A stretch of 64,000 nt of DNA from Photobacterium leiognathi. Its GTDB lineage: Bacteria > Pseudomonadota > Gammaproteobacteria > Enterobacterales > Vibrionaceae. A model generated the notes under the pieces. The model was not told the origin of the DNA, did not search any database, and was given only the letters and a program-made list of their open reading frames with translations. The position numbers and the translations under genes are program-made. The stretch spans positions 1,550,001-1,614,000 of the forward strand of contig NZ_CP131601.1 in assembly GCF_030685535.1 (NCBI RefSeq), read 5' to 3'. This document shows, piece by piece, positions 1 to 8,704 of the stretch. Within the stretch, counting starts at the first letter, position 1. Every line of letters starts with the position of its first letter.

Positions 1-1161
1 ATTTCAACAGATAAAAAGCGTATCCCTGTAAAAATGGTTAGCATTGCATTTGCACTACAAGTGTTATTTGCGTTGATCGTGCTTTACATTCCTGCTGGTA
101 AGTCAGCACTACAAGCAGTAAGTAACGGTGTTACTTATGTAACTGATTACGGTAAAGATGGCTTATCATTTTTATTCGGTGGCTTAGCAACAGGCAGTAT
201 CGGCTTTGTATTCGCTGTTAACGTTCTGGGTATTATCATCTTCTTCTCTGCACTGATTTCTATGCTGTATCACGTAGGTATTATGCAAAAAGTGGTCAAT
301 GTGTTCGGTGGAGGCTTGCAACGTATCCTAGGTACAGGTCGTGCAGAATCATTGTCTGCAGGGGCGAACATCTTTGTTGGTATGTCAGAAGTGCCACTTG
401 TGATCAAACCGTACCTAAAATCAATGGATGATTCTCAACTGTTTGCTGTGATGACATGTGGCTTAGCCTCGGTTGCAGGCTCTACTATGGTCGGTTACGC
501 AGCAGTAGGTGTAGACTTGAATTACCTGATTGCAGCAGCATTTATGTCAGCACCTGCAGGTTTATTGATGTCGAAAATCATTATGCCACCAAGTGAGAAA
601 AAGCTTTCTGCTGACGAAATCACTAGTGTTGAAATCCCTAAAGCAACCAACGTAGTAGAAGCGTTAGCAGATGGTGCAATGTCTGGTCTTCGTATGGCTG
701 TGACAATCGGTGCAACCTTGATTGCATTCATTAGTGTGATTGCACTGTTTAATGGTTTGTTAGGTGATATCGGTGAGTTCTTTGGTATTCAAGGCTTAAC
801 ATTCCAAATGCTAATTGGTTACTTGTTTGCACCTGTTGCATTATTACTGGGTATTCCAATGAGTGAGGCGGTAACGGCGGGCTCGTTAATTGGTCAGAAA
901 GTCGTAATGAACGAATTTGTGGCTTTCATTGACATGATGAAAGTAAAAGATGCGTTATCACCACATTCATTAGCTGTTGTTACTTTTGCACTGTGTGGTT
1001 TTGCCAACATCACAACACTAGCAATTCTAATTGGTGGTATGGGCAGCCTAATTCCTGAGCGTCGTCCATTCATTGCGAAATATGGTATCCGTGCTGTTGC
1101 TGCTGGTGTACTAGCAAACCTAATGAGCGCAGCGATCGTAAGCATCATCTTGTTAATGTAA
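1..1161 (+). CDS. NupC-family concentrative nucleoside transporter, 5' end outside the window
   Basis: The open frame runs without a stop from base 1, reading ISTDKKRIPVK before the first internal Met at 34, so the true start lies upstream and this is the C-terminal part (about 386 residues seen) of a roughly 400-residue protein. It is an inner-membrane cation-coupled importer of nucleosides (CNT family). Family signs are the segment GANIFVGMSEVPLVIKPYL, the following VAGSTMVGYA, and many hydrophobic helices ending in a C-terminal membrane segment. It is followed at 1190 by a strong terminator. The specific member (NupC or a NupX-like paralogue) and coupling ion cannot be settled here. Confidence 0.93.
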   Translation: MSTDKKRIPVKMVSIAFALQVLFALIVLYIPAGKSALQAVSNGVTYVTDYGKDGLSFLFGGLATGSIGFVFAVNVLGIIIFFSALISMLYHVGIMQKVVNVFGGGLQRILGTGRAESLSAGANIFVGMSEVPLVIKPYLKSMDDSQLFAVMTCGLASVAGSTMVGYAAVGVDLNYLIAAAFMSAPAGLLMSKIIMPPSEKKLSADEITSVEIPKATNVVEALADGAMSGLRMAVTIGATLIAFISVIALFNGLLGDIGEFFGIQGLTFQMLIGYLFAPVALLLGIPMSEAVTAGSLIGQKVVMNEFVAFIDMMKVKDALSPHSLAVVTFALCGFANITTLAILIGGMGSLIPERRPFIAKYGIRAVAAGVLANLMSAAIVSIILLM

Positions 1162-1189
1162 TAACGCTTCGCTGAACATAAAAAAGAAA

Positions 1190-1222
1190 GCCGACTGAGC
1201 ACTTAGTGACAGTCGGCTTTTT
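1190..1222 (+). terminator. Rho-independent terminator of the NupC-family gene
   Basis: GCCGACT (1190-1196) pairs with AGTCGGC (1211-1217) around a 14-nt loop and is followed by TTTTT (1218-1222). Confidence 0.9.
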
Positions 1223-1312
1223 GCTATTTAGATTTCGCCAGTCTTTATTTTTGTTTGAGCTTGCGAAACCGTTTCTTTACCAAATAACAGCTCTAACATG
1301 GTATGGATGCGT

Positions 1313-1819
1313 TTACTTAATACCTTCTTCTTTAAATCGCTTTGTTATACGTTGTTGAATTTTAGGTCCCAGTTTTTTACCAAACTCTTGTCCAACTAAC
1401 ATGCCTTCTTGGTTGATAAGTGGCATTACTCGAATTAACTTTTTGCCAAATTCTGTATTGTTAATTTCAATCATTTTTCGCAGTTCATCTTCTGTGAAAT
1501 GCTTATTGTAGATTGGGTACATCATGGTTTTGAAGCTGTCGTTAATTACAAACTCTTCATCCATGATGTTGCTGATTTCTTCTTCCACAATATCAAAAGC
1601 TTTGGGATTAATGTCGGGTTTAGACTGCTTTAAGATCGTCGTCATTTGTTGAGTAAACAGATCTGAATATTGTTTACCAACGGCAACGGCCGATTGTCCT
1701 GTTTGTGCGAGTAGTTTATCAATCAGTAGCTTTTTCGAGGCTGGAATGTCACTCGTGGTTGCTGAAACATTAAATGACAGCGCAAGCAAGGTCGCTGCTA
1801 TGATCTTTTTACTAAACAT
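1313..1819 (-). CDS. DUF2059 family secreted protein
   Basis: About 168 residues with an N-terminal signal peptide (MFSKKIIAATLLALSFNVSA) and a C-terminal helical DUF2059 region containing YPIYNKHFTEDELRKMI and NTEFGKKL, the most typical stretch of that family. The role of DUF2059 proteins is not established. The mature protein should be periplasmic. Two ATGs are available: at 1825 the purine-rich AAGGG abuts the start codon, whereas the ATG at 1819 has it 6 nt upstream, so 1819 is preferred. The gene stands alone between the NupC terminator and the moeB-moeA operon on the same strand. Confidence 0.85.
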   Translation of the reverse strand: MFSKKIIAATLLALSFNVSATTSDIPASKKLLIDKLLAQTGQSAVAVGKQYSDLFTQQMTTILKQSKPDINPKAFDIVEEEISNIMDEEFVINDSFKTMMYPIYNKHFTEDELRKMIEINNTEFGKKLIRVMPLINQEGMLVGQEFGKKLGPKIQQRITKRFKEEGIK

Positions 1820-2006
1820 GTTCATCCCTTGATTTTTATTTTGTATTAACGTGTTTTAGCAAAAAAATGCATGAGATATAAATTTGGGAGTGAGTTGTGT
1901 GAAACTGATCGGTTGGGGGGATGAAGAGTAGAGGATAGGTAAGTGGTGACGAATAAAAAGAATGACCGCTGTATACACTATTGAGCCGTATATACAGCGG
2001 AAAAGA

Positions 2007-2777
2007 TCAGTTAGCGCAAACAGAACAACTTGGTTGCGTCATTAGCTTCATTTCACGCCAGCTCATTGATAACGCATCTAACATTAATAGTTTGCCTGTT
2101 AGTGGTGTACCCATGTTGGCAACAACTTTAATAGCTTCCATCGCTTGTACAGCACCCACAATGCCAACTACTGGTGACATAATGCCTGCTTCAACACAGC
2201 TTAAGGTTTGTTGACCAAATAGGGCGCTTAAACACTGATAACAAGGCTCGTTATCTTGGTAAGCATACACACTGATTTGACCTTCCATGCGGATTGCTGC
2301 ACCAGAGATCAGCGGTGTTTTGGTTTTAAAACATAGGCGGTTAAGTTGATTTCGGGTATCAACGTTATCGCTACAGTCTAAAACGATGTTGTGGTTTTCA
2401 ATCAGTGGCAGTAGTTCTTCGTCAGATAAGCGTTTAGCAATGGTATCAACCGAAATATAAGGGTTGATACGGCATAATGCCGCCTGGGCTGAATTGACCT
2501 TTAACATGCCAACGGTAGCATCGTGATGAAGCACTTGGCGTTGAAGGTTTGAAACCTCAACTTTGTCATCATCAATTAAGGTTAATTTACCTACGCCAGC
2601 GGCTGCTAGATATTGGGTTGAAGCGCAACCTAAGCCGCCTGCACCAAGTACCAACATCGACGAGGCTTTTAACGCTTCTTGTCCGTCAAAATCAAACTGA
2701 CGCAAAATAATCTGGCGGTTATAACGCAGCATTTCATCATCAGTCAGTTCAACGTTATTAATGTTATCTGTTGTCAT
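2007..2777 (-). CDS. moeB: Molybdopterin-synthase adenylyltransferase MoeB
   Basis: MoeB adenylates the C-terminal glycine of MoaD with ATP so that it can be thiolated for molybdopterin synthesis. The 256-residue protein has the usual ThiF/E1-like layout: nucleotide-binding GAGGLG at 45-50, the adenylation segment LDCSDNVDTR around 133-142, and two zinc-binding pairs, C179-x2-C182 and C251-x2-C254. Length matches the family (about 250). It is the second gene of an operon, starting 15 nt after the moeA stop codon. A ThiF assignment is less likely because of the moeA neighbour and the full-length C-terminal zinc pair. Confidence 0.95.
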   Translation of the reverse strand: MTTDNINNVELTDDEMLRYNRQIILRQFDFDGQEALKASSMLVLGAGGLGCASTQYLAAAGVGKLTLIDDDKVEVSNLQRQVLHHDATVGMLKVNSAQAALCRINPYISVDTIAKRLSDEELLPLIENHNIVLDCSDNVDTRNQLNRLCFKTKTPLISGAAIRMEGQISVYAYQDNEPCYQCLSALFGQQTLSCVEAGIMSPVVGIVGAVQAMEAIKVVANMGTPLTGKLLMLDALSMSWREMKLMTQPSCSVCAN

Positions 2778-2792
2778 CTGAAATACCGTTTC

Positions 2793-4040
2793 TTAGTACA
2801 GAGTGTGGTTGAAGATTTCGATAGTCACATCTTCACCTGCTTGTACACGACCACGCTCTTGTTCTAATACCACAAAACAGTTTGCTAGGTGCATGGAACT
2901 AAACGCACCCGAGCCTTGATTACCTGTAGTTGCCACTTCAAATTGACCTTCAGCATTAATGCTGTAAATACCACGTTGGAAATCAGTACGACCCGGACGT
3001 TTTTTAAATAGGGTAGTAGCTTTCGCTTTTACACGTACAGGTGGTTGGTATTGGCTGTTACCAGCAAGTTTTGCCAGCATAGGCTGTACTAATTGATATA
3101 GCGTGAGCATTGCAGATACTGGGTTACCCGGTAGGCCACAGAACCATGCGTTGTTGATTTTGCCAAATGCAAAAGGCTTACCCGGTTTCATCGCAATCTT
3201 CCAGAAACCGATTTGACCTTCTTGATCTAAAATATCTTTGGTGTAATCCGCTTCACCCACACTTACGCCACCTGAGGTGATTAATACATCCGCTTCTGTT
3301 GAACCTTTAAGGAAAGCGTCACGCAGTTTTTCAGGGCAATCAGGAATAATACCAAGATCAAGTACTTCACAACCGAATTTTTCCAGTAAAGCACGAATAC
3401 CGTAACGGTTGCTGTCGTAGATTTGACCTGCTTCTAATGTTTCACCAGCCGGGCGTAGTTCATCACCTGTTGAGAAGAAAGCCACTTTTGGTCGGTGAAA
3501 TGCTTCAACCTGTGCAATACCTAATGATGCTAACAGCGGCATTTCACGAGCAGTTAAACGAGTACCTGTTACTAGCACTGTTTCACCAAGGCTGACATCA
3601 TCACCAATAGGGCGTACGTTATCGTTCGCTTTGGGTTTGATATTAAACGTGATGTTATCGCCATCAACAGTCGTTTCTTCTTGCATGATCACGGTATCAG
3701 TACCTGCAGGCATTTCAGCACCCGTCATAATACGAATACATTGACCCGCTTGGCATTCACCTTCAAATGGAATACCAGCAAAAGATTTTCCTGCTAATAC
3801 TAGCGTATCTGTGCTTGTTAAATCTTCAGCACGTAGGGCATAACCATCCATTGCAGAGTTAGCGAAAGGCGGCACATTAATTGGTGAAAGAATATCTTGT
3901 GCTAGCACTAATCCCATCGCATCTGCTAATGCAACCGTTGACGTTTTGGTTAAAGGTGAAACTTGCTCAAGAATGTTATTAATTGCAGTTTCAACGGGCA
4001 TAAGGCCTGGTACGTCGCAGCATCCCATAGTGGTATCCAT
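2793..4040 (-). CDS. moeA: Molybdopterin molybdenumtransferase MoeA
   Basis: MoeA inserts molybdate into adenylylated molybdopterin to give molybdenum cofactor. The 415-residue protein shows family signatures in order: [61 protein letters not shown] and GLPGNPVSAM. It heads the moeA-moeB operon, divergent from folE. Start is uncertain: ATG at 4040 gives MDTTMGCCDVPG and the ATG at 4028 gives MGCCDVPG, neither with a convincing Shine-Dalgarno sequence. A second, fused MoeA paralogue lies at 61177. This copy keeps the canonical TGDE motif, so it is the better candidate for the housekeeping enzyme. Confidence 0.95.
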   Translation of the reverse strand: MDTTMGCCDVPGLMPVETAINNILEQVSPLTKTSTVALADAMGLVLAQDILSPINVPPFANSAMDGYALRAEDLTSTDTLVLAGKSFAGIPFEGECQAGQCIRIMTGAEMPAGTDTVIMQEETTVDGDNITFNIKPKANDNVRPIGDDVSLGETVLVTGTRLTAREMPLLASLGIAQVEAFHRPKVAFFSTGDELRPAGETLEAGQIYDSNRYGIRALLEKFGCEVLDLGIIPDCPEKLRDAFLKGSTEADVLITSGGVSVGEADYTKDILDQEGQIGFWKIAMKPGKPFAFGKINNAWFCGLPGNPVSAMLTLYQLVQPMLAKLAGNSQYQPPVRVKAKATTLFKKRPGRTDFQRGIYSINAEGQFEVATTGNQGSGAFSSMHLANCFVVLEQERGRVQAGEDVTIEIFNHTLY

Positions 4041-4062
4041 CTTTTTATAGTTGAATCATAGT

Positions 4063-4118
4063 GGCTCTGGATTACTATCAATAGTCATAGATAGAAATAT
4101 TAATAATACTTCAGAGCC
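4063..4118 (-). other. Inverted repeat in the moeA leader
   Basis: GGCTCTG (4063-4069) and CAGAGCC (4112-4118) form a perfect 7-bp stem about 22 nt upstream of the moeA ATG, enclosing a smaller potential CTATC/GATAG stem. In an mRNA this would be a leader hairpin. I could not match it to the much longer molybdenum-cofactor riboswitch consensus, so no ligand is proposed. Confidence 0.4.
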
Positions 4119-4269
4119 CAGAGAAAATAGTATCTTTCATTATATTACCCTTTCTTAACAAGGGCTGTAAGAGATTGATTATGCCAAAATTAGACCAATT
4201 GGACTAATCCCTATTAAATGGGAGGTGTAATTATTTCCATTTGGGGGTATTCTTCGTATGTTTTTAGCG

Positions 4270-4317
4270 CTGGCAAGCGAAAACAGGCTTGTTTTATTGC
4301 ATTTCAGCCTGTGCCAG
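4270..4317 (+). promoter_or_regulatory. Stable hairpin directly before the folE ribosome-binding site
   Basis: CTGGC (4270-4274) and ACAGGCT (4283-4289) pair with the contiguous 3' arm AGCCTGT-GCCAG (4306-4317), with an 8-nt bulge on the 5' side. The stem ends 2 nt before GGAGG (4320-4324). Its position suggests influence on folE translation or mRNA stability; this is inference. Confidence 0.45.
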
Positions 4318-4330
4318 TTGGAGGAAAAGA

Positions 4331-4984
4331 ATGACAGCATTAAGTGAATCTGCAGTACTAGTTCGTGATGCATTAGCAGCCCGTGGTCTTGAAACCCCAA
4401 TGGTTGAACAAGATGTTAGCCGCGAAGAGAAAAAAGAAAAGATTGAATACCACATGCGTGAGGTCTTATCGTTACTCGCGCTTGATCTGACTGATGATAG
4501 CTTGGTTGAAACCCCGCACCGTATTGCAAAAATGTACGTTGATGAAGTGTTTTCTGGCTTGGATTACACGAACTTCCCAAAAATCACTGTCATTGAAAAT
4601 AAAATGAACTGTGATGAGATGGTGCGTGTTAAAGACATTACATTAACCAGTACTTGTGAACACCACTTAGTGACTATTGATGGTAAAGCAACCGTTGCTT
4701 ATATTCCTCGTGGTAAGATCATCGGTCTATCTAAAATTAACCGTATTGTTCGCTTCTTTGCGCAGCGTCCACAAGTACAAGAGCGTTTGACACAACAAGT
4801 GCTTGTAGCATTGCAAACGCTACTTGAAAGTGATGACGTTGCTGTCACCATTGATGCAACACATTACTGTGTCAAAGCGCGTGGTGTAATGGATGCAACC
4901 AGTGTGACAACAACGACGGCGCTGGGGGGTATTTTTAAGAAGAACTCTGCAACTCGTGCTGAGTTTTTAAATGGAATTCGTTAA
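4331..4984 (+). CDS. folE: GTP cyclohydrolase I FolE
   Basis: FolE converts GTP to 7,8-dihydroneopterin triphosphate, the first step of folate synthesis, in the cytoplasm as a homodecamer. The 217-residue protein carries the zinc motif CEHH (109-112) and C180 in HYCVKARG, giving ligands Cys109, His112 and Cys180 by analogy with the E. coli enzyme, plus [15 protein letters not shown] and QERLTQQ. The start at 4331 is chosen over an in-frame upstream ATG at 4289 because GGAGG (4320-4324) precedes it by 6 nt and the protein then aligns with the family start. It is divergent from moeA; both pathways use GTP-derived pterins. Confidence 0.96.
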   Translation: MTALSESAVLVRDALAARGLETPMVEQDVSREEKKEKIEYHMREVLSLLALDLTDDSLVETPHRIAKMYVDEVFSGLDYTNFPKITVIENKMNCDEMVRVKDITLTSTCEHHLVTIDGKATVAYIPRGKIIGLSKINRIVRFFAQRPQVQERLTQQVLVALQTLLESDDVAVTIDATHYCVKARGVMDATSVTTTTALGGIFKKNSATRAEFLNGIR

Positions 4985-5053
4985 TTACTGATTTGAAATG
5001 ATTGAGTTGCTGAATTTTAAAGCAAAAATAGACAACTTTATTAGTAATTTAGC

Positions 5054-5089
5054 AAAAATGCTGGTCGATGATTGACTGGCATTTTTTTT
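5054..5089 (+). terminator. Terminator of folE
   Basis: An imperfect stem, ATGCTGGTC against GACTGGCAT, is followed by a run of T ending near 5089. Confidence 0.75.
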
Positions 5090-5142
5090 ATCTCATACTG
5101 AGGCTGCTGTCATATTCTTGACTTGTTTGATAAAGGTCGCAC

Positions 5143-6090
5143 ATGGATTTAATTAAGCTTTCCCGTATTAGCATGAAACATTTGATCACTTTGCATGTGA
5201 TGCTAGATACCTTAAGTGTGACGGCGTGTGCTGAACGACTTTGTGTTAGCCCATCTTCGGTAAGTAAAACACTGAGTCAGCTGCGTGATAACTTAAATGA
5301 TGAGTTATTTTATCGTCATGGTAATAAGTTGATCTCAACACCGTTGGCGCGTCGGTTAGGGCCAACAGTGCATCAAATGATCAGCGATATGAATCAGATC
5401 ATGACCAAAGAATCATTTCAACCTGAAAACTATGAGGGTGGTTTTTCACTGGCGATGCGTGAAAGTACCTTTGAACTGATTGCCAGCGGTTTGCATTCCC
5501 ATGTATTAAAGCAAGCACCTAATGTACGATTAGATATTTGGTCTAAAGACAGTATTGGTTTTGATGGCTTAACCAAAGGGATGCTTGATTTTGTGATTCT
5601 TCCTCATGATTTAAGCCAGCCGCCGTTAATGCAAAATAATTTGGTATGGCAAACCCTGTTTACTGATGAAATGATTTGCTTAATGGCACACGATCACCCG
5701 CTGGTGGATAAAATGCTGACACTAGAAGATTATTTAAATTGCGGTCATATCGGGATTTTGGACAGCGATTTAAGTGTGCCATTTTTTGAAATGCAATTAG
5801 CCCAACAACATAGAAAACGTAAAGTCGTAGTGAATGTCGCTGATTTTGGTGGTGCAGCGACTATGTGCCATAACAGTGATTTATTGTTTACTTGTTCACA
5901 CCGTTGGGCGAATACCGCATTGCAATCTAAAGCGCTGGTACAGAAACCGTTACCGTTTAACTATGGCAAAGTGGCTTATAGCCTTGTTTGGCATCAACCA
6001 AGTATGAACGATCCTGCCGTGCGTTGGTTGCACCAGCAGATCCTTGATTTTTGTGGTGTGAAAGAAGACGCTAACGTAGAGCAGGCTTAA
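5143..6090 (+). CDS. LysR-family transcriptional regulator
   Basis: The 315-residue protein has an N-terminal winged helix-turn-helix (about residues 11-70: SVTACAERLCVSPSSVSKTL then LRDNLNDELFYRHGNKLI) and a LysR-type effector-binding domain from about residue 95 to the end. Target and inducer are unknown. It is convergent with yjjI-yjjW, so it is not the usual divergent LysR arrangement; the nearest upstream gene is folE on the same strand, separated by a terminator. Control of the glycyl radical pair would be only a guess. Confidence 0.9.
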   Translation: MDLIKLSRISMKHLITLHVMLDTLSVTACAERLCVSPSSVSKTLSQLRDNLNDELFYRHGNKLISTPLARRLGPTVHQMISDMNQIMTKESFQPENYEGGFSLAMRESTFELIASGLHSHVLKQAPNVRLDIWSKDSIGFDGLTKGMLDFVILPHDLSQPPLMQNNLVWQTLFTDEMICLMAHDHPLVDKMLTLEDYLNCGHIGILDSDLSVPFFEMQLAQQHRKRKVVVNVADFGGAATMCHNSDLLFTCSHRWANTALQSKALVQKPLPFNYGKVAYSLVWHQPSMNDPAVRWLHQQILDFCGVKEDANVEQA

Positions 6091-6095
6091 AAAGT

Positions 6096-6133
6096 AACTG
6101 TTGCTGTAGTATTGAGTAACGACAGCAACAGTT
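6096..6133 (-). terminator. Terminator hairpin between the LysR gene and yjjW
   Basis: A perfect 12-bp stem, AACTGTTGCTGT (6096-6107) and ACAGCAACAGTT (6122-6133). On the minus strand it is followed by TACTTTTT, fitting termination of yjjI-yjjW. Confidence 0.75.
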
Positions 6134-6156
6134 ATGATTATTGAATTAGACTGTGA

Positions 6157-7026
6157 TTAATACATCGCAGGTAGCACGATATTTTGTACCCCACGTTGCG
6201 CTAACTCATTGTGGAAATGATCAATTTCTTCCTTGCTACATTCATCCCAATTAAGCGCTTCACCTGTCACACCATGGTGTCTAAAGGCATTAAGCTTTAT
6301 CGTTACGCTGTCTGAAAACGGACGTAAGAAACGGGACACTTGTTCTATATGCTCGATGAAATCCGTTTTATCTGGAATATGAAGTAACCTTATCTCATGT
6401 AACTTATTGTGAGAATGTAGGAAATTCATAGTTTCAAATACACGGTGGTTACTTCTGTTCGTTAACCAATGATGGGTTTCATCATGCCATGCTTTGAGAT
6501 CAATCATCGCCCCATCTAAATAAGGTAATAAGTGTTTCCAGCCTGTTGTACCTAAACTACCATTACTGTCGATCATGCAGGTTAAATGCTTCAATGAAGC
6601 GGTTGTTTTAACCAATCTAAAGAGCGCGATAATAAAGGGTAAGTGTAATGACGCTTCACCACCTGATACGGTAATACCATTAATAAAAAGCCGATTTTCT
6701 TGGATCTTTTCAATTAATTGCGAAACTGAAATAGATTCCGTTTTTGGGCTTGCTTGTTTAGGGCACACCTCAATGCATTTGTCGCACTCTGTACACGCTG
6801 CTTTATTCCAAATCACTTTCGGTTTGTTATCAATGTATTCTGTTTGAAGAGCCTGTGTAGGGCAGTGCTCTACACAGGCTGTACAATGATTACATACCCC
6901 AATGGTTTGGGGGTTATGACAGTTTTTACAGTTGTAATTACATCCTTGAAAAAAGATAACCATTCGGTTGCCAGGTCCATCTACGCATGAAAAATTTAGA
7001 ATTTTACTGATAGAGGCTGAAATCAT
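6157..7026 (-). CDS. yjjW: YjjW family glycyl radical enzyme activase
   Basis: A radical SAM activase that uses S-adenosylmethionine and a [4Fe-4S] cluster to generate the glycyl radical on its partner YjjI. The 289-residue protein has the radical SAM motif CNYNCKNCHNPQ near the N terminus, then a ferredoxin-like insert with two clusters (CNHCTACVEHCP and CTECDKCIEVCP), and the glycine-rich TVSGGEASLH typical of glycyl radical activases. Length matches E. coli YjjW. It lies 11 nt after the yjjI stop and forms a two-gene operon with it. The Shine-Dalgarno sequence is weak, so translation may be coupled to yjjI. Confidence 0.92.
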   Translation of the reverse strand: MISASISKILNFSCVDGPGNRMVIFFQGCNYNCKNCHNPQTIGVCNHCTACVEHCPTQALQTEYIDNKPKVIWNKAACTECDKCIEVCPKQASPKTESISVSQLIEKIQENRLFINGITVSGGEASLHLPFIIALFRLVKTTASLKHLTCMIDSNGSLGTTGWKHLLPYLDGAMIDLKAWHDETHHWLTNRSNHRVFETMNFLHSHNKLHEIRLLHIPDKTDFIEHIEQVSRFLRPFSDSVTIKLNAFRHHGVTGEALNWDECSKEEIDHFHNELAQRGVQNIVLPAMY

Positions 7027-7037
7027 TATTTAAACTC

Positions 7038-8582
7038 TTACTTATTACCTACTAGTTGTTCAAATTTTGGCATTTGCTCGTGGCTTAATACCCTTGGCAA
7101 ACGTTGTAAAATAGCGGTTTGCTCACTCGCTTCCGAACCTAACCATGTGGTATTGGTGCGCGAGCCTTGTTGTTTAAACTTAGCGACATCTGAAAGCTTG
7201 ATCATATAGCCTGTCACACGTACTAAATCATTAGAATGCACGTTGGCAGTAAACTCTCTAAAGCCCATACTTAATGCACCTTGGCATAATGCAACCATGG
7301 CTTGTGGGTTTTGTTTTACTGTTTCATCAATTGTTAGAATGTCACTGATCCCTGATAGGTAGTATTTATGGTGTGCAGCTAGAGCTTTCACGTGAGTGAC
7401 TGGATCGGGCTCATTGCCATAAGGAATACGAATACCAGGAGTCACGTCTTGGTCGCAGCTAATACCACCTTGTGAATGCAGTAATGCACGTTGTTTATAA
7501 CCGTATTTCACTGGGGTGTTAGTGACAATGTCACTTAGTAATTCAGTAATAGCTAATGCTAAGTTGTTTGCCACATCACTGTGACCATATTGCTCTGTTG
7601 AACCTGACTTTTCTAAAAGCAGATTAACGGCTTCAGCCATGCCATAAATACCGAACATTGGTGCAAAGCGTGCTTCTTCAATTAAACCTTCTTGTACTAA
7701 GAAGCTATTAAAGAAATTCGATTCTTCATGTAAGAACGCTGAACGAGCGTCAATAAGACCAAAGGTTAACTGGCAGTAGTGAGGCAGCACTTGCGTTAAG
7801 AAATCATCTGCATCCAATGCTTTTTTCGCTGCTTCTTTTAAATTCAAGCGTACTAATGTATTCGCACCACCAGCAAGTGGAAGTGAGTTATAGCAACTTA
7901 CAATGCCAAAACCTTGCTCACCAAAGGTGTATTTAAACATCGGATAATTTGCAATGTGTGGCTTGCTGCATTCACAAATGTTTTTACAAGCTTGCTCAAG
8001 CAATGATGCTGGCGTGATCTCTGCGTCATACATGAAGGTCAAATTCGGTGCGACTTGCTTAAGCTCAGCATCAATTTTTAAAATTGTACGGCAGATAATA
8101 TTGTCATTAGGGCCAATATTGGCGTGCATAAAGGCATCTGGCAAAGTGCGATCTAGCATGATCCAGAAGTTTCTTAATTTCTTATAAATGCTCGCTTCAT
8201 CTTCATTGTTAACAAATGGTAACAATAAATCATCAAGCTGACCGATATATACAGGATGGTTAGTCACTGACGGAACATGATGATAAATAATCGTCAGTGC
8301 ATTTAACGCGTCGTCCAGATCTTTTGCAGGCTCCAGCTCTAAATAAGCAGAACCTTGCTGGAGGTATTTTGCATAGTCCGGTAGCACGTAACGAGGTTTG
8401 AAAGGCGCATTACCTTCAAAGATGTCGCAGATAACACCTTCATTTTTAGCAAGTAAAATTTCGTCACTTACAGACATATAGTCTACAATTGCCTCAGCTT
8501 CTAAAGAGAGAAACAACGTTTTTTGCTTAGGGCTTAATGTAGGTGAAGTAATAATCTGTTTTATTTTTGATTGTGATGACAT
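7038..8582 (-). CDS. yjjI: YjjI family glycyl radical enzyme, substrate unknown
   Basis: The 514-residue protein matches YjjI in length and sequence style (for example GNAPFKPRYVLPDYAKYL near the N terminus). The glycyl radical motif is RVTGYM close to the C terminus, with the radical glycine at residue 458. A candidate active-site cysteine is in GFGIVSCYNSLPLAGG. Glycyl radical enzymes act anaerobically because oxygen cleaves them at the glycine. The reaction of YjjI is not established. The operon with the activase yjjW supports a functional pair. No FNR box of the TTGAT-N4-ATCAA type was found upstream. Confidence 0.92.
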   Translation of the reverse strand: MSSQSKIKQIITSPTLSPKQKTLFLSLEAEAIVDYMSVSDEILLAKNEGVICDIFEGNAPFKPRYVLPDYAKYLQQGSAYLELEPAKDLDDALNALTIIYHHVPSVTNHPVYIGQLDDLLLPFVNNEDEASIYKKLRNFWIMLDRTLPDAFMHANIGPNDNIICRTILKIDAELKQVAPNLTFMYDAEITPASLLEQACKNICECSKPHIANYPMFKYTFGEQGFGIVSCYNSLPLAGGANTLVRLNLKEAAKKALDADDFLTQVLPHYCQLTFGLIDARSAFLHEESNFFNSFLVQEGLIEEARFAPMFGIYGMAEAVNLLLEKSGSTEQYGHSDVANNLALAITELLSDIVTNTPVKYGYKQRALLHSQGGISCDQDVTPGIRIPYGNEPDPVTHVKALAAHHKYYLSGISDILTIDETVKQNPQAMVALCQGALSMGFREFTANVHSNDLVRVTGYMIKLSDVAKFKQQGSRTNTTWLGSEASEQTAILQRLPRVLSHEQMPKFEQLVGNK

Positions 8583-8665
8583 TGCTCGTAACCGTACTTG
8601 TTATTTTATTGCGGCACTTTAGACGAGATATGTTATTTCCAGAAGTGAAAAAGAATTAATATAGC

Positions 8666-8682
8666 TTTTCCAAAAAGGAAAA
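8666..8682. promoter_or_regulatory. Palindrome between yjjI and the DUF333 lipoprotein gene
   Basis: TTTTCC-AAAAA-GGAAAA is a perfect 6-bp inverted repeat with a 5-nt spacer in the divergent promoter region. A related TTTCC half-site lies near 8635. It could be an operator for either gene; the protein is unknown. Confidence 0.3.
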
Positions 8683-8704
8683 CAGAAGTAGAAGGATAAT
8701 CAGT

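Noticed and set aside
4041-4330. Molybdenum-cofactor riboswitch before moeA
   Set aside because: The short inverted repeat does not match the longer known motif; kept only as an unassigned repeat.
7038-8704. FNR-type site for the yjjI operon
   Set aside because: No TTGAT-N4-ATCAA-like sequence was found upstream of yjjI; anaerobic control is expected from the enzyme class but is not visible.
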